DNA of 64,000 bases from Lutimonas saemankumensis (GTDB taxonomy: Bacteria > Bacteroidota > Bacteroidia > Flavobacteriales > Flavobacteriaceae): assembly GCF_020171465.1 (NCBI RefSeq), contig NZ_JAIUZR010000006.1:248001-312000 (forward strand). Reading direction: 5' to 3'. Under the pieces are notes generated by a model. That model was not told where the DNA came from, did not search any database, and saw only the letters and a program-made list of their open reading frames with translations. Made by a program: the position numbers and the translations under genes. Below are positions 8,772-17,960 of this stretch, piece after piece (positions within the stretch are counted from its first letter, which is position 1; each line of letters opens with the position of its first letter).

Positions 8772-9374
8772 TTGAAAACAGACTCCAAAATTCTTATTAA
8801 ATATATACCCCAAAATGCACTGGGGGAAGTTAACTCTTTGATAAAAAAATATCCTTGTCATCTGAAAATTGTAAAGAAAAGAAGTACCAAGCACGGAGAC
8901 TTCAGAAGGTACAGGGACGGGCGCGTTCAGATTACGATCAATAACGATTTAAATCCCTATCGATTTTTGATCACGTTAATTCATGAATTTGCACATTTGG
9001 TGACCTTCAGGGAACACAGAGATGTGAAGCCTCATGGTGCAGCGTGGAAAATAAACTTTAAGAGACTGATGCTGCCATTTTTAAACCCCGAAATTTTTCC
9101 GGATGAGATCCTGCGGTCACTGGCAACCTATATGATCAGCCCAAAGGCAAGCACAGATGGAGATATAAATTTGTCAATGGAATTAAGAAAATATGATTCT
9201 GATACTGATAAAACGCTTATTTTTGAAATTCCTGATAAAAGTATATTTCAATACAAGAACAGAACTTTTGTCAAGGAAAGGAAAAGACGTTCAAGATTTG
9301 AGTGCATTGAGGTGCTCACTCATAAAAAATATATTTTCCACCCCCATGCGGAGGTGACCCTTCTAAATCAATAA
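8772..9374 (+). CDS. SprT-like zinc metalloprotease-fold protein
   Basis: A 200-residue cytoplasmic protein of the SprT-like family. The metal-binding HEFAH motif is at about residues 75-79 with a downstream H in KPHGAAWK. The family is a putative zinc peptidase fold related to SPRTN; no experimental role is established for the bacterial version. The start is TTG at 8772, the only suitable start close to the SDR stop. It ends one base before the manC start. Confidence 0.82.
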   Translation: MKTDSKILIKYIPQNALGEVNSLIKKYPCHLKIVKKRSTKHGDFRRYRDGRVQITINNDLNPYRFLITLIHEFAHLVTFREHRDVKPHGAAWKINFKRLMLPFLNPEIFPDEILRSLATYMISPKASTDGDINLSMELRKYDSDTDKTLIFEIPDKSIFQYKNRTFVKERKRRSRFECIEVLTHKKYIFHPHAEVTLLNQ

Positions 9375-9375
9375 T

Positions 9376-10446
9376 ATGAACAAGAATTATTATGCGGTCA
9401 TTATGGCCGGAGGAGTGGGTTCAAGATTTTGGCCTGTAAGTACTCCCGATAACCCGAAGCAGTTTCACGATATGCTCGGTACGGGCAGGTCTCTGATTCA
9501 GCAGACTTTTGATCGCCTGTCAAAACTGATTCCTGCTGAGCAGATTCTTGTGGCAACCAATGAGCGCTACAAGGATCTTGTTATGAGTCATTTACCATCA
9601 ATGTCGGAAAATCAGATCCTGTTGGAGCCGGCCATGAGAAATACAGCGCCCTGTATTTTGTACGCTGCGCTAAAAATTGCAGACCAGAACCCGGATGCTG
9701 TTATGATCGTGGCACCTTCAGACCATTTTATAGAGGATGAAGAGGCTTTTGTTTCTTATGTGGCTTCTGCTTTTGATTCCTGTCAAAAGAGAGACATATT
9801 AATGACCCTTGGGATCAAGCCTTCCGGGCCTAATACAGGTTATGGTTATATACAGTTTGAAGCCACCGAAAATGAAGTAAAGAAAGTAAAGGACTTTACC
9901 GAAAAACCGGATCTCGAAACTGCTAAGAAATTTCTGGCTCAGGGGGATTACCTGTGGAATGCTGGAATTTTTATCTGGAGTGCGCAAAGTATATTAAATT
10001 CATTCAGGATAAGTCTACCTGCTATGTATGGTCTTTTTCAGGCCGGTATGACCTGTTGGAATACAGGAGAGGAAGTGGGTTTTATAAAGGAGAACTATGG
10101 AAAGGCAGAAAATATCTCCATCGATTACGGGATCATGGAAAAAGCGGATAATGTTTACGTGATGGCCACTGAATTTGGATGGAATGATCTGGGGACATGG
10201 GGTTCTTTGTATGAGAAACTGAATAAGGATCATGAAGAAAATGCAATCGTAAATGCCCAGGGTTTCTTGGAAGATGCAAAAAGGAACATGATCAGTACGA
10301 CTCTTAATAAAAAGGTTGTTGTTGGCGGGATAAGTGATTTTATTATAGTAGAGACAGATGATACGCTGATGATATATCCAAAATCCAAGGAGCAAGACAT
10401 CAAAGAAGTTTCCAAGGCCGCCGAATTAAGGTTTGGGAAAGGTTGA
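9376..10446 (+). CDS. manC: Mannose-1-phosphate guanylyltransferase
   Basis: A 356-residue nucleotidyltransferase of the short (GTase-only) type. It contains the pyrophosphorylase signature AGGVGSRFWPVS (residues 11-22), NPKQF, the APSDHFI block, a substrate-binding FTEKPD, and SIDYGIMEKA. It makes GDP-mannose from mannose 1-phosphate and GTP for glycan or exopolysaccharide synthesis. It lacks the C-terminal cupin isomerase domain of the fused ManC/AlgA form. The gene lies between SprT-like and DUF389 genes. Confidence 0.92.
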   Translation: MNKNYYAVIMAGGVGSRFWPVSTPDNPKQFHDMLGTGRSLIQQTFDRLSKLIPAEQILVATNERYKDLVMSHLPSMSENQILLEPAMRNTAPCILYAALKIADQNPDAVMIVAPSDHFIEDEEAFVSYVASAFDSCQKRDILMTLGIKPSGPNTGYGYIQFEATENEVKKVKDFTEKPDLETAKKFLAQGDYLWNAGIFIWSAQSILNSFRISLPAMYGLFQAGMTCWNTGEEVGFIKENYGKAENISIDYGIMEKADNVYVMATEFGWNDLGTWGSLYEKLNKDHEENAIVNAQGFLEDAKRNMISTTLNKKVVVGGISDFIIVETDDTLMIYPKSKEQDIKEVSKAAELRFGKG

Positions 10447-10488
10447 ATGATGACTCCGATGAAATAAATCGTAAGTAAAAAGATCTTT

Positions 10489-11937
10489 ATGGAAGACAAG
10501 AAAAGGGAGAACTTAGAAGAGGATAAGAAATTCCAGGAACAAAAAGAAGAGGTTCAAAAGGAATTTAAAGGCTTTTTTCAAAGTTTAAAGGAATACATAC
10601 CTCAGCTTCTTAACATCAAAAGGGATACGGACAGAGAAGCTACCGCAAGAACTATTCGTGAAGGAATTTCTATCAAAGGGCAAACGGCCTGGATCCTTGT
10701 TTTTTCGATCTTAATTGCTTCCATTGGGTTGAATGTGAGTTCTACGGCTGTTGTGATTGGGGCCATGCTTATATCACCCTTAATGGGTCCGATTCTTGGG
10801 ATTGGATTTTCTATAGGGGTGAACGACGTAGATACCCTTAAAGCCTCAGTGATCAACTTTGGGGCCATGGTTTTTTTGAGTATCATTACTTCATTTATAT
10901 TTTTCAGTATTCCAATTTTTAAGGAAGCTACACCTGAAATCTTAGCGAGGACAAAACCTGATGTCCGCGATGTATTGATCGCAATGGCAGGTGGACTTGC
11001 GCTGATCATTGCGATAAGCAGAAATAAGCCTCAGTTCAACACGGTCGCCGGGGTGGCGATTGCCACGGCACTTATGCCTCCTTTGTGTACCGCAGGATTT
11101 GGCCTTGCAACAGGACAGTTCAATTATTTTGGAGGAGCCATGTTCCTTTTTACAATTAATTGTATCTACATAGCCCTGGCCGCTTTCGCCATCACAAAAT
11201 ATCTAAAGTTTCCGATGCTTAAGTATATCAATCAGGCCAAGAGAAAGCGAATTTCAAGAATCGCATCTCTCATTGCTTTTGTTATTCTTGCTTTCAGTAT
11301 TTACCTGTTCTATCAACTCTATTTACTGAACAATTATACCATCCGGGCAGAAAAGTTTATTAAGGATCTGAAGGAAGAAGGAGTAAATATCATTGGTGAC
11401 AATTCAGAAAGTATCAATTATCAGGAGAAAGAGATCAAGTTATATGTATTCGGAAATGATTACTCTGTAAGGGATATGGAAAGATGGGAAGAGCATATGG
11501 AGGACTTAGGTCTAAGAAATACAAAACTGACCATTTTAAAGAGTCAGGATGATACCGGGATCAGAGAGGATATAGATCAAATCAAGGAATTATACATCAA
11601 TTCGCATCAGATGCTGAGCTCCAGGGATGAAACCATAAAAGAAAAAGACTTAAGAATTTCGGAACTGGAAAAGGATTTGAGAAGATATTACGCCAATGAG
11701 GTTCAGTTCAACAGGGTCATTGAGGAAATCAGGATCAATTACTCAGACCTGCAGGAAATAAGGTTTGCAAGAGAATTTGCTTCTAATTTTGAAAAAATTG
11801 ACACCTTGAATATTGTTTCGGTCAAATGGAAAAACAAGCTCAACAACCGAAAGAGAAAGCAACAGGAAAAACAATTGCAGGAATGGTTAAAGACACGTCT
11901 TAACCTAAAACAACTTGAGGTAAGACAACTCAATTAA
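10489..11937 (+). CDS. DUF389 membrane protein with coiled-coil tail
   Basis: A 482-residue integral membrane protein. A charged cytoplasmic N-terminus (about 1-60) is followed by the DUF389 hydrophobic core of six or so membrane segments (about 65-285), with the family-typical VIGAMLISPLMGPILGIG and GVAIATALMPPLCTAGFGL. A soluble tail (about 300-482) includes a predicted coiled coil near RDETIKEKDLRISELEKDL. The family's function is unknown. It ends the SDR-SprT-manC cluster and converges on mlaF, with no clear hairpin between. Confidence 0.85.
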   Translation: MEDKKRENLEEDKKFQEQKEEVQKEFKGFFQSLKEYIPQLLNIKRDTDREATARTIREGISIKGQTAWILVFSILIASIGLNVSSTAVVIGAMLISPLMGPILGIGFSIGVNDVDTLKASVINFGAMVFLSIITSFIFFSIPIFKEATPEILARTKPDVRDVLIAMAGGLALIIAISRNKPQFNTVAGVAIATALMPPLCTAGFGLATGQFNYFGGAMFLFTINCIYIALAAFAITKYLKFPMLKYINQAKRKRISRIASLIAFVILAFSIYLFYQLYLLNNYTIRAEKFIKDLKEEGVNIIGDNSESINYQEKEIKLYVFGNDYSVRDMERWEEHMEDLGLRNTKLTILKSQDDTGIREDIDQIKELYINSHQMLSSRDETIKEKDLRISELEKDLRRYYANEVQFNRVIEEIRINYSDLQEIRFAREFASNFEKIDTLNIVSVKWKNKLNNRKRKQQEKQLQEWLKTRLNLKQLEVRQLN

Positions 11938-11955
11938 GTCTTATAGGTCTTAGGA

Positions 11956-12717
11956 TTATCCTTTGTTGTAGGCCTCTCTGACCTTTTTGTATAAGTTGGA
12001 AGAATAAACAAAATCCGTCACGGCTTCGTTGTCTGTCTTGAAAATGGTTTTATATGAACCTTCCCATTCCTTTAATCCCTTTTTGAGAAAGATTATTTTT
12101 TCTCCTATTTCCATGACGGAATTCATGTCATGGGAATTGATGATTGTGATCATTTGATATTCATCTGTAATTTCCTGGATCAAATTATCGATCACAATAG
12201 CGGTTTTTGGGTCCAGTCCTGAGTTGGGTTCATCGCAAAACAGATATTTTGGATTCATGACAATAGCCCTCGCTATGGCAACTCTTTTCTGCATTCCCCC
12301 GGAAAGCTCTGCCGGAAATTTATCGTTTACATTTTCCAGGTGTACCCTGTTTAAAACAAAATTGACTCGCTCCTTCATCTCCTCTTCAGACTGATCCGTA
12401 AACATCTTTAAAGGGAATTTGATATTGTCCTCAATAGTCTCTGAATCGAACAGGGCCCCACCCTGAAACACCATTCCTATTTCTTTTCGCAGGTCTCTTT
12501 TTTCAGAAATTGACATTTTGCTGTAAAATCGATTATCATAGCATATATCTCCTTTTTCGGGCGAAAAAAGGCCTAAAAGGCACTTGAGAAATACAGTTTT
12601 ACCGGAACCGCTGGTGCCAATAATCATGCTTGTTTCCCCTTTATGAAACGTTGCAGAAATCCCCTTTAATATGTGTTGATCCCCAAAAGATTTATGAATG
12701 TCTTTGACTTCTATCAT
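11956..12717 (-). CDS. mlaF: MlaF-type ABC transporter ATPase
   Basis: A 253-residue ABC ATPase. Walker A GTSGSGKT is at about residues 33-40, Q-loop VFQGG near 84, the signature LSGGMQKRVAIARA near 139, Walker B YLFCDEPNSGLD near 160, and the H-loop His in NSHD near 196. EPNSGLDP and the shared unit with an MlaE permease identify the phospholipid-transport (Mla) subfamily, which maintains outer-membrane lipid asymmetry. The gene starts immediately after the mlaE stop (TAG then ATG), indicating translational coupling. No mlaD-like substrate-binding gene is in this stretch. Confidence 0.9.
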   Translation of the reverse strand: MIEVKDIHKSFGDQHILKGISATFHKGETSMIIGTSGSGKTVFLKCLLGLFSPEKGDICYDNRFYSKMSISEKRDLRKEIGMVFQGGALFDSETIEDNIKFPLKMFTDQSEEEMKERVNFVLNRVHLENVNDKFPAELSGGMQKRVAIARAIVMNPKYLFCDEPNSGLDPKTAIVIDNLIQEITDEYQMITIINSHDMNSVMEIGEKIIFLKKGLKEWEGSYKTIFKTDNEAVTDFVYSSNLYKKVREAYNKG

Positions 12718-13458
12718 CTATCCCAGTAGCATTTGTGTTAAGAAATAATTCAGTAAAATGATCACGATACTTGTCCAAACAACCGCCTTGGTACTGGCTT
12801 TACCCACTTCCAATGAGCCTCCTTTAACGTAAAATCCATAAAAGGATGGAATTGTAGCAATGACAAAGGCAAAGACCATGGTTTTGATCAAGGCATATCG
12901 GATCAAATAAGGATTGAAGTCTAGCCGGATACCTTCAATATAACTGTCAGAAACAAAAAGTCCGGTCATGAATCCTGATACCCATCCTCCAAAGATCCCC
13001 AAAAACATGGCTAGTAAAACAATAAAAGGATAAAAGAAAACGGCAGCTATTACTTTAGGCAGAACCAGATAATTTAGCGCATTCACCCCCATGACCTCCA
13101 GGGCATCAATTTGCTCAGTAACTCTCATGGTTCCAATACTTGATGTAATATAAGATCCTACCTTTCCAGCTAAAATTATTGACATAAAGGTAGGAGCGAA
13201 TTCCAGGATGATCGATCTTTTTGTAGCAAAACCTATAAGATATTTCGGGATCCAGGGGCTGTCTACGTTCAAAGCAGTCTGAATGGCAACAACTCCACCT
13301 ACGAAAAAAGAAATAAACGCAACTATTCCCAAAGATTTGAGTCCGAGTTCTTCTACTTCTTTAAATAAACTTTCTCTAAATACTGATCTCTTTTGAGGTT
13401 TTTTAAAAACCTGTGAGAGCATAATAAAGTAAAGTCCAATGTTGTGAAAGTATTTCAT
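12718..13458 (-). CDS. mlaE: MlaE-type phospholipid ABC transporter permease
   Basis: A 246-residue inner-membrane permease of the MlaE family. It has an amphipathic N-terminal part, then five membrane segments, with family blocks GGVVAIQTALN, GSYITSSIGTMRVTEQIDALEVMGVN and LVLPKVIAA. It pairs with the MlaF ATPase encoded directly downstream on the same strand. The gene begins 95 bases before the divergent alkaline phosphatase start. Confidence 0.92.
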   Translation of the reverse strand: MKYFHNIGLYFIMLSQVFKKPQKRSVFRESLFKEVEELGLKSLGIVAFISFFVGGVVAIQTALNVDSPWIPKYLIGFATKRSIILEFAPTFMSIILAGKVGSYITSSIGTMRVTEQIDALEVMGVNALNYLVLPKVIAAVFFYPFIVLLAMFLGIFGGWVSGFMTGLFVSDSYIEGIRLDFNPYLIRYALIKTMVFAFVIATIPSFYGFYVKGGSLEVGKASTKAVVWTSIVIILLNYFLTQMLLG

Positions 13459-13527
13459 ATGATTTTGAATAGTGCTAAAATATTAAAATTTAACTGAGAT
13501 TTAAAGATTAAAACTGCCTTTTATGTT

Positions 13528-13535
13528 TAAATTTG
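13528..13535 (+). promoter_or_regulatory. -7 promoter core of the alkaline phosphatase gene
   Basis: TAAATTTG, an exact TAnnTTTG match, ends 18 bases before the ATG at 13554. The nearby TTG at 13533 lies inside this element and is therefore unlikely to be the start codon. No good TTTG box is seen at the -33 position. Confidence 0.5.
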
Positions 13536-13553
13536 CGCTCAAAATTTACTCGT

Positions 13554-15191
13554 ATGAAAAGGATTTTCTTATTCACTTGCCTCTTTTTGATGTTTATGCC
13601 GGTTATGGCTCAGGAAACTACAAAAGTTGACAGGCCGAAGCTGGTGGTTGGAATTATAGTTGACCAGATGCGTTATGACTTTTTAACCCGGTTTTATCAC
13701 AGATACGGGGAAGATGGTTTCAAAAGACTGCTTAAGGAGGGGTATAATTTTGAAAATGCCCATTTTAATTATGTTCCAACGGTGACAGCCGTGGGCCATG
13801 CATCTGTGTATACCGGTACCTCTGGAAGTGGTCATGGAATCATAGCCAATGACTGGTATGATAAATTTCAAAGAAAGATGATCTACTGTGTGGATGACCT
13901 TAATTTTAAGGCTTTGGGAACGGAATTGGAATATGAACAAAAGGCTCCTACCAGATTGTTGGCTACAACCCTGACAGATGAACTTCGATTAAGCCAGAAT
14001 ATGCGGGGAAGGACCATAGCAATGGGATTAAAAGACAGGTCCGCGGTGTTGCCGGGAGGACATACCTCAAACGGTTCCTATTGGTTTGTTGGAAAGGATG
14101 AAGGAAAATTCATTACCTCTACATTCTATATGGATGAGCTCCCTAAATGGGTGAATGATTTTAATAAAAGTGGTATTGCAGAGAAAGTATTTAAAAACGA
14201 ATGGGAGACGTTGTATCCGATTTCAAGTTATGACGAAAGTATTGATGATGACAACCCGTATGAAGGTCTTTTTTATGGTGAAGAAAAGCCTGTTTTTCCT
14301 CACAAGTTGAAAACATTGAGAAAGGATAATGGGAATTTTGATTTGCTAAAAGAGACTCCTTATGGCAATACGCTGTTGATCGAGTTTGCAAAATCCGCTA
14401 TTAAAGGAGAGAAGCTGGGAAAGGGAGATTTTACCGATTTTCTTGCGATAAGTTTTTCAAGTCCTGATTATATTGGACATATGTATGGTCCTGATTCCAA
14501 GGAGATTGAAGATACCTATTTAAGACTTGATAAAGATATTGCTGAATTGTTGAATTATCTGGATAAGCATATTGGAAACGAGAATTACACCTTGTTTTTA
14601 ACAGCAGATCACGCTGTGCTTCCGGTTCCGGCTTATTTGAGCTCATTGAAGATTCCGGCTGGCTATTTTGATTATCCTAAGTTCAGATCCTTTATTGATG
14701 AGTTGACCAATTCGTTTTATGGAGCGAATAACCTTGTCGAAAATATATCCAATAATCAGATCTTTTTCGACAAAACGCGGTTGTCTGAATTAGGATTGAG
14801 TGCCAGCGAGGTTGCAGAGAGGCTTTGTGAAGAAATCATTGATTATCCCGGGGTGAATAAGGTGGTCAGTGCAAAAACGCTGCAGAATACGAATTTCGAC
14901 CGTGGCATCTTGCATCACGTACAAAACGGGTACAATCAAAAACTTTCAGGAGATATTGTTATGGTTCCAAATCCTGCCACGATCTATGTCCGGGAGACAG
15001 GAACTACGCACGGTTCAGGCTATAGTTACGATACACATGTTCCGATTATATTCTTTGGAAAAGGGATTAAAAAGGGAAGAAGCAGGGAGCGTGCTGAGAT
15101 AATTGATATAGCACCCACTATGTCTAACTTACTTCAAATATCTTTCCCGAATTCTTACACTGGAAGAGTGTTGTCAGAAGCCTTAAAATAA
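13554..15191 (+). CDS. pafA: PafA-type alkaline phosphatase
   Basis: A 545-residue protein when started at the ATG, with a signal peptide cleaved after VMAQ (residue 20), so periplasmic. Alkaline phosphatase superfamily features are the metal-binding Asp in VGIIVDQMR, the nucleophile Thr in PTVTAVGHASVYTG (about residue 78), SSPDYIGHMYGPDS, TADHAVLP and THGSGYSYDTHVP. The Thr nucleophile and length match the phosphate-irrepressible PafA monoesterases of flavobacteria rather than PhoA. It has its own promoter core and is followed by a terminator hairpin. Confidence 0.9.
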   Translation: MKRIFLFTCLFLMFMPVMAQETTKVDRPKLVVGIIVDQMRYDFLTRFYHRYGEDGFKRLLKEGYNFENAHFNYVPTVTAVGHASVYTGTSGSGHGIIANDWYDKFQRKMIYCVDDLNFKALGTELEYEQKAPTRLLATTLTDELRLSQNMRGRTIAMGLKDRSAVLPGGHTSNGSYWFVGKDEGKFITSTFYMDELPKWVNDFNKSGIAEKVFKNEWETLYPISSYDESIDDDNPYEGLFYGEEKPVFPHKLKTLRKDNGNFDLLKETPYGNTLLIEFAKSAIKGEKLGKGDFTDFLAISFSSPDYIGHMYGPDSKEIEDTYLRLDKDIAELLNYLDKHIGNENYTLFLTADHAVLPVPAYLSSLKIPAGYFDYPKFRSFIDELTNSFYGANNLVENISNNQIFFDKTRLSELGLSASEVAERLCEEIIDYPGVNKVVSAKTLQNTNFDRGILHHVQNGYNQKLSGDIVMVPNPATIYVRETGTTHGSGYSYDTHVPIIFFGKGIKKGRSRERAEIIDIAPTMSNLLQISFPNSYTGRVLSEALK

Positions 15192-15226
15192 GGTTTCAAA
15201 AGAAGACTACATAACTGAATTAAATC

Positions 15227-15531
15227 AAAAAACTCTCCAATTTACTGGAGAGTTTTCCTTCTTTAACAATAACAATTTTCCCTAGTTTTAAAATAAAAAA
15301 AAACTAATGAGATTATACAACGTGATTAAGTTTTTTATATTGTTGAAAAGGAAAAATAATTTCAAAATAATTTAACTTAATACTTTAAGTGGGTGAAATT
15401 TTAAACCTATTAATGAGTCAAAAAGAGAAATAAAAAAACTCTCCCTTTTACAGGAGAGTTTTCTTCTTTAACAATAACAATTTTCCCTAGTTTTAAAATA
15501 AAAACTAATGAGATAATACAACGTGAATTAA
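15227..15531 (+). repeat. Duplicated ~100-base segment, each copy with a terminator hairpin
   Basis: Two direct copies, about 15227-15330 and 15433-15531, offset by 206 bases. Both have the same hairpin stem (loops differ: AATTTACT and CTTTTACA), followed by an almost identical tail reading TTTAACAATAACAATTTTCC, then CTAGTTTTAAAATAAAA, ACTAATGAGAT and ACAACGTGA. The spacer (15331-15432) and the sequence after copy 2 are AT-rich with only weak resemblance. No coding frame is visible. This fills the 409-base gap between the phosphatase and helicase genes. Confidence 0.85.
15229..15256 (+). terminator. Terminator after the alkaline phosphatase gene
   Basis: A ten-base-pair stem (AAAACTCTCC/GGAGAGTTTT) with an 8-base loop, 37 bases past the stop codon, continuing into a pyrimidine-rich tail. 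A second, nearly identical hairpin follows at 15435-15462. Confidence 0.75.
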
Positions 15532-15600
15532 ATTCTATTATTGTGATTTTGCTAAAAAAAAATCAATAAAAAGTGTATTTGTATCTGATTTCGAGAAAAT

Positions 15601-16941
15601 CTATTTTTTCCCTTTGGTTTTTGGGGGACGGGTTTTGGGTTTTTTATACTTTTTTTTGATTTCCCTTTTGTAGGATCCTCCCAAATTTACTTTCTTGTTT
15701 TTATCACTTTTTTCATGGAAGGCAGGTCCGGGAATATGCGAAGGTTTTTGTTTTCCTCCAATTTCTTTTTCTGAGCTCCTGTCAATTTCTTCAGGCATTA
15801 ATTTTTCAGATATTTCCACCTCTGATGGCAGTTTGTCAATAGGAATTTCTGTCTGCATCAGGATTTCTATTTCAAGGAGCATTTCTTCTTCCAAAGGGGA
15901 GAACATAAAAATGGCTTCACCGCTTTCCCTGGCTCTTCCGGTTCGTCCGATTCTGTGGATGTATTGTTCAGGATATTTAGGGGCGTCGAAATTAATCACG
16001 TGACTAACGCCCAAGATATCCATTCCTCTAGAGACAATGTCTGTTGCAATTAACAGCCTTGTCGTTCCTTTTTCAAATTTTTCTACCGCATTAAATCTGT
16101 AATTCTGCGATTTGTTCGAATGGATGAGGTCCATTTCATTTTCAAATTCATCCTGAAGATCAGTAAAGAGTCTGTCGGCAATTTTTTTGTTTTTTGTAAA
16201 TACCAATACTTTGTCAAAGCCTTCACGTCTTATTAGAAATCTAAGGAAATTTACTTTTGTCTTATAGTTTGGGACAGGGGTTCCTTTTTGAATGATTCGC
16301 TCCAGCGGAGTGCCCACAGGAACAATCTCAATTTTTCTCGGATTTTTAAAGAAGTTTTGTATCAGTTCATCGACTTCTTCTGTCAGGGTGGCTGAGAACA
16401 TGATACTCTGTTTTTTCCTGGGCAGAATATCGAAAATATTAAGCAATTGAGGTCTGAAGCCTTCAAATAACATTTCATCTACTTCATCAAGCACGAGTTT
16501 TTGAATCGAGGCAAGCCTTAAAACTCCTGAGACGGCAAGGTCAAACAGTCTTCCGGGGGTTGCAATAAGAATGTCCAGTCCCTCAACAATCGTTTCTTTT
16601 TGTGTGTTTATGTTTACTCCTCCGTAAACGCCTTCTATCCGAACATTTTGATAAGAAGCCAGTTCTCTGGCAACTTTGACTACCTGGTGCACAAGCTCTC
16701 GGGTTGGAACCAGTATAAGTACACGGGGATGTATTTGATCGGAGTAGGATAAGGAAGTTAATATGGGTAGCAGATAGGCAAGTGTTTTTCCCGTTCCTGT
16801 TTGCGCCAGTCCGACCATGTCATTTCCTGAGTTTACTGCAGGAATTGATTTTTCCTGAATGGGAGTGGGAGAAGAAATGCCCATATCACTTAAGGCTTTA
16901 AGTTGCGGTTTTTTAATTTTAAGGTCCTCAAATGATTTCAT
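15601..16941 (-). CDS. DEAD-box ATP-dependent RNA helicase
   Basis: A 446-residue helicase of the RhlE/CshA-like type. In order: Q motif with PTPIQEKSIP, motif I AQTGTGKT, Ia PTRELVHQ, GG, Ib TPGR, motif II as DEVD (Asp in place of Ala of DEAD), motif III SAT, then IV-VI including IATDIVSRGMD and HRIGRTGR. A lysine-rich tail of about 70 residues follows and probably binds RNA. DEVD in motif II is a tolerated variant. It remodels RNA in ribosome assembly or decay. A good promoter lies just upstream (16962-16990). Confidence 0.92.
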   Translation of the reverse strand: MKSFEDLKIKKPQLKALSDMGISSPTPIQEKSIPAVNSGNDMVGLAQTGTGKTLAYLLPILTSLSYSDQIHPRVLILVPTRELVHQVVKVARELASYQNVRIEGVYGGVNINTQKETIVEGLDILIATPGRLFDLAVSGVLRLASIQKLVLDEVDEMLFEGFRPQLLNIFDILPRKKQSIMFSATLTEEVDELIQNFFKNPRKIEIVPVGTPLERIIQKGTPVPNYKTKVNFLRFLIRREGFDKVLVFTKNKKIADRLFTDLQDEFENEMDLIHSNKSQNYRFNAVEKFEKGTTRLLIATDIVSRGMDILGVSHVINFDAPKYPEQYIHRIGRTGRARESGEAIFMFSPLEEEMLLEIEILMQTEIPIDKLPSEVEISEKLMPEEIDRSSEKEIGGKQKPSHIPGPAFHEKSDKNKKVNLGGSYKREIKKKYKKPKTRPPKTKGKK

Positions 16942-16961
16942 CGGGCAATACTTTTATTTTG

Positions 16962-16990
16962 CAAAATTAGTTATACATTCGGAGATTCAA
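16962..16990 (-). promoter_or_regulatory. Promoter of the DEAD-box helicase gene
   Basis: On the minus strand: TTG, an 18-base spacer, then TAATTTTG (TAnnTTTG). The -7 box is at 16962-16969 and the TTG at 16988-16990, some 20-50 bases upstream of the start codon. Confidence 0.65.
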
Positions 16991-17028
16991 TAAGAAGAGT
17001 TGTATTTATTCGTAATATTCGGGAATTT

Positions 17029-17574
17029 ATGGTTTTAAGGTTCGATTTAAGGGTGCTTATTCTGGCAATTTTTACCTTATATTCTTGTTCATCATCAGAT
17101 GATGTTGTTGAGCCTATTGTAAGTCATTACTTTTTGGAAGGATATGAAACTTTGATTCAGACACAGATGTACCGGGAGTCGTCGGGAGAGCAGGGTGATG
17201 CCGAACAGATACGCTTATTGGAGCCATTGAATAATACTGGCTTGTTTGACTTGATTATTTTTAGCCCGGTTCCCGGTGGTTCAGAGCTGGAAGGTGTTTA
17301 TGTTTACAGTAAGACGGGTGATATTGGGACGTACGATCTGAGCTTTGTCCATTCAACTGATGGAAATGATCAGTGGGAGTGGTATACAAACGGGGAGAAC
17401 GGGCTTAAGCTGAGTATTCAGTACATGGGTAAGACAGATGGGGAAGAGCGTTATAGAGTTATTCTCGAAGATTTCGATTTGAACTACGGATATTGGGATT
17501 ACCTGGCCGGAAAATGGGTTTCAGAGGGAATAAAAAAGTTTAGTTTCGGTTATGAAGGGCCAATAAACGACTAA
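17029..17574 (+). CDS. Small lipoprotein, function unknown
   Basis: A 181-residue protein with a lipoprotein signal peptide (LYSC, Cys20, followed by SSSDD, an acidic Ser-rich linker). The mature part is predicted all-beta, with repeated aromatic turns (QWEWYTNGENG, LNYGYWDYLAGKW). I do not recognise the family. It overlaps the stop of the convergent DUF302 gene by four bases. Confidence 0.65.
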   Translation: MVLRFDLRVLILAIFTLYSCSSSDDVVEPIVSHYFLEGYETLIQTQMYRESSGEQGDAEQIRLLEPLNNTGLFDLIIFSPVPGGSELEGVYVYSKTGDIGTYDLSFVHSTDGNDQWEWYTNGENGLKLSIQYMGKTDGEERYRVILEDFDLNYGYWDYLAGKWVSEGIKKFSFGYEGPIND

Positions 17575-17960
17575 AGAGCATCAACACATTTCTGAAGTCT
17601 GTCCTTTACTTCCATGGCAAGATTTCCCAATTCCGGGTTTTCCACCGCCTGCATAGAGGCCATTGGATCCACCGCCGAAATCTCAATTTTTCCGGGTACT
17701 TTTTCCTGAACAATAACGTTACAGGGGAGCATGGTGCCGATTTTATCTTCAGCTTGAAGTGCCTTATAAGCAAAAGGAGGGTTGCAGGCCCCTAAAATTT
17801 TGTAATTGTAAAAGTCAACATCAAGCTTGTTTTTTAAGGTGGTCTTAAGGTCAATTTCTGTCAGGATTCCAAACCCCTGATTTTTTAAAGATTCGGTTAT
17901 TCTTTTTATTCCTTCTTCGAAAGAAATATCATTTAAGGTTTTGTTGATATAATATTCCAT
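17571..17960 (-). CDS. DUF302 family protein
   Basis: A 129-residue protein when started at the ATG at 17960 (MEYYINKTL); the frame is open 12 codons further upstream, but that extension does not resemble the family. DUF302 blocks are SFEEGIKRITESLKNQGFGILTEIDL, KILGACNPPFAYKAL, and IGTMLPCNVIVQE with a conserved Cys. The function of the family is unknown; the conserved Cys residues suggest redox or metal binding. Cytoplasmic. Confidence 0.85.
   Translation of the reverse strand: MEYYINKTLNDISFEEGIKRITESLKNQGFGILTEIDLKTTLKNKLDVDFYNYKILGACNPPFAYKALQAEDKIGTMLPCNVIVQEKVPGKIEISAVDPMASMQAVENPELGNLAMEVKDRLQKCVDAL

Noticed and set aside
13533-13553. TTG start seven codons upstream for the alkaline phosphatase
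   Set aside because: The TTG lies within a TAAATTTG promoter core, and the ATG at 13554 gives a clean signal peptide.
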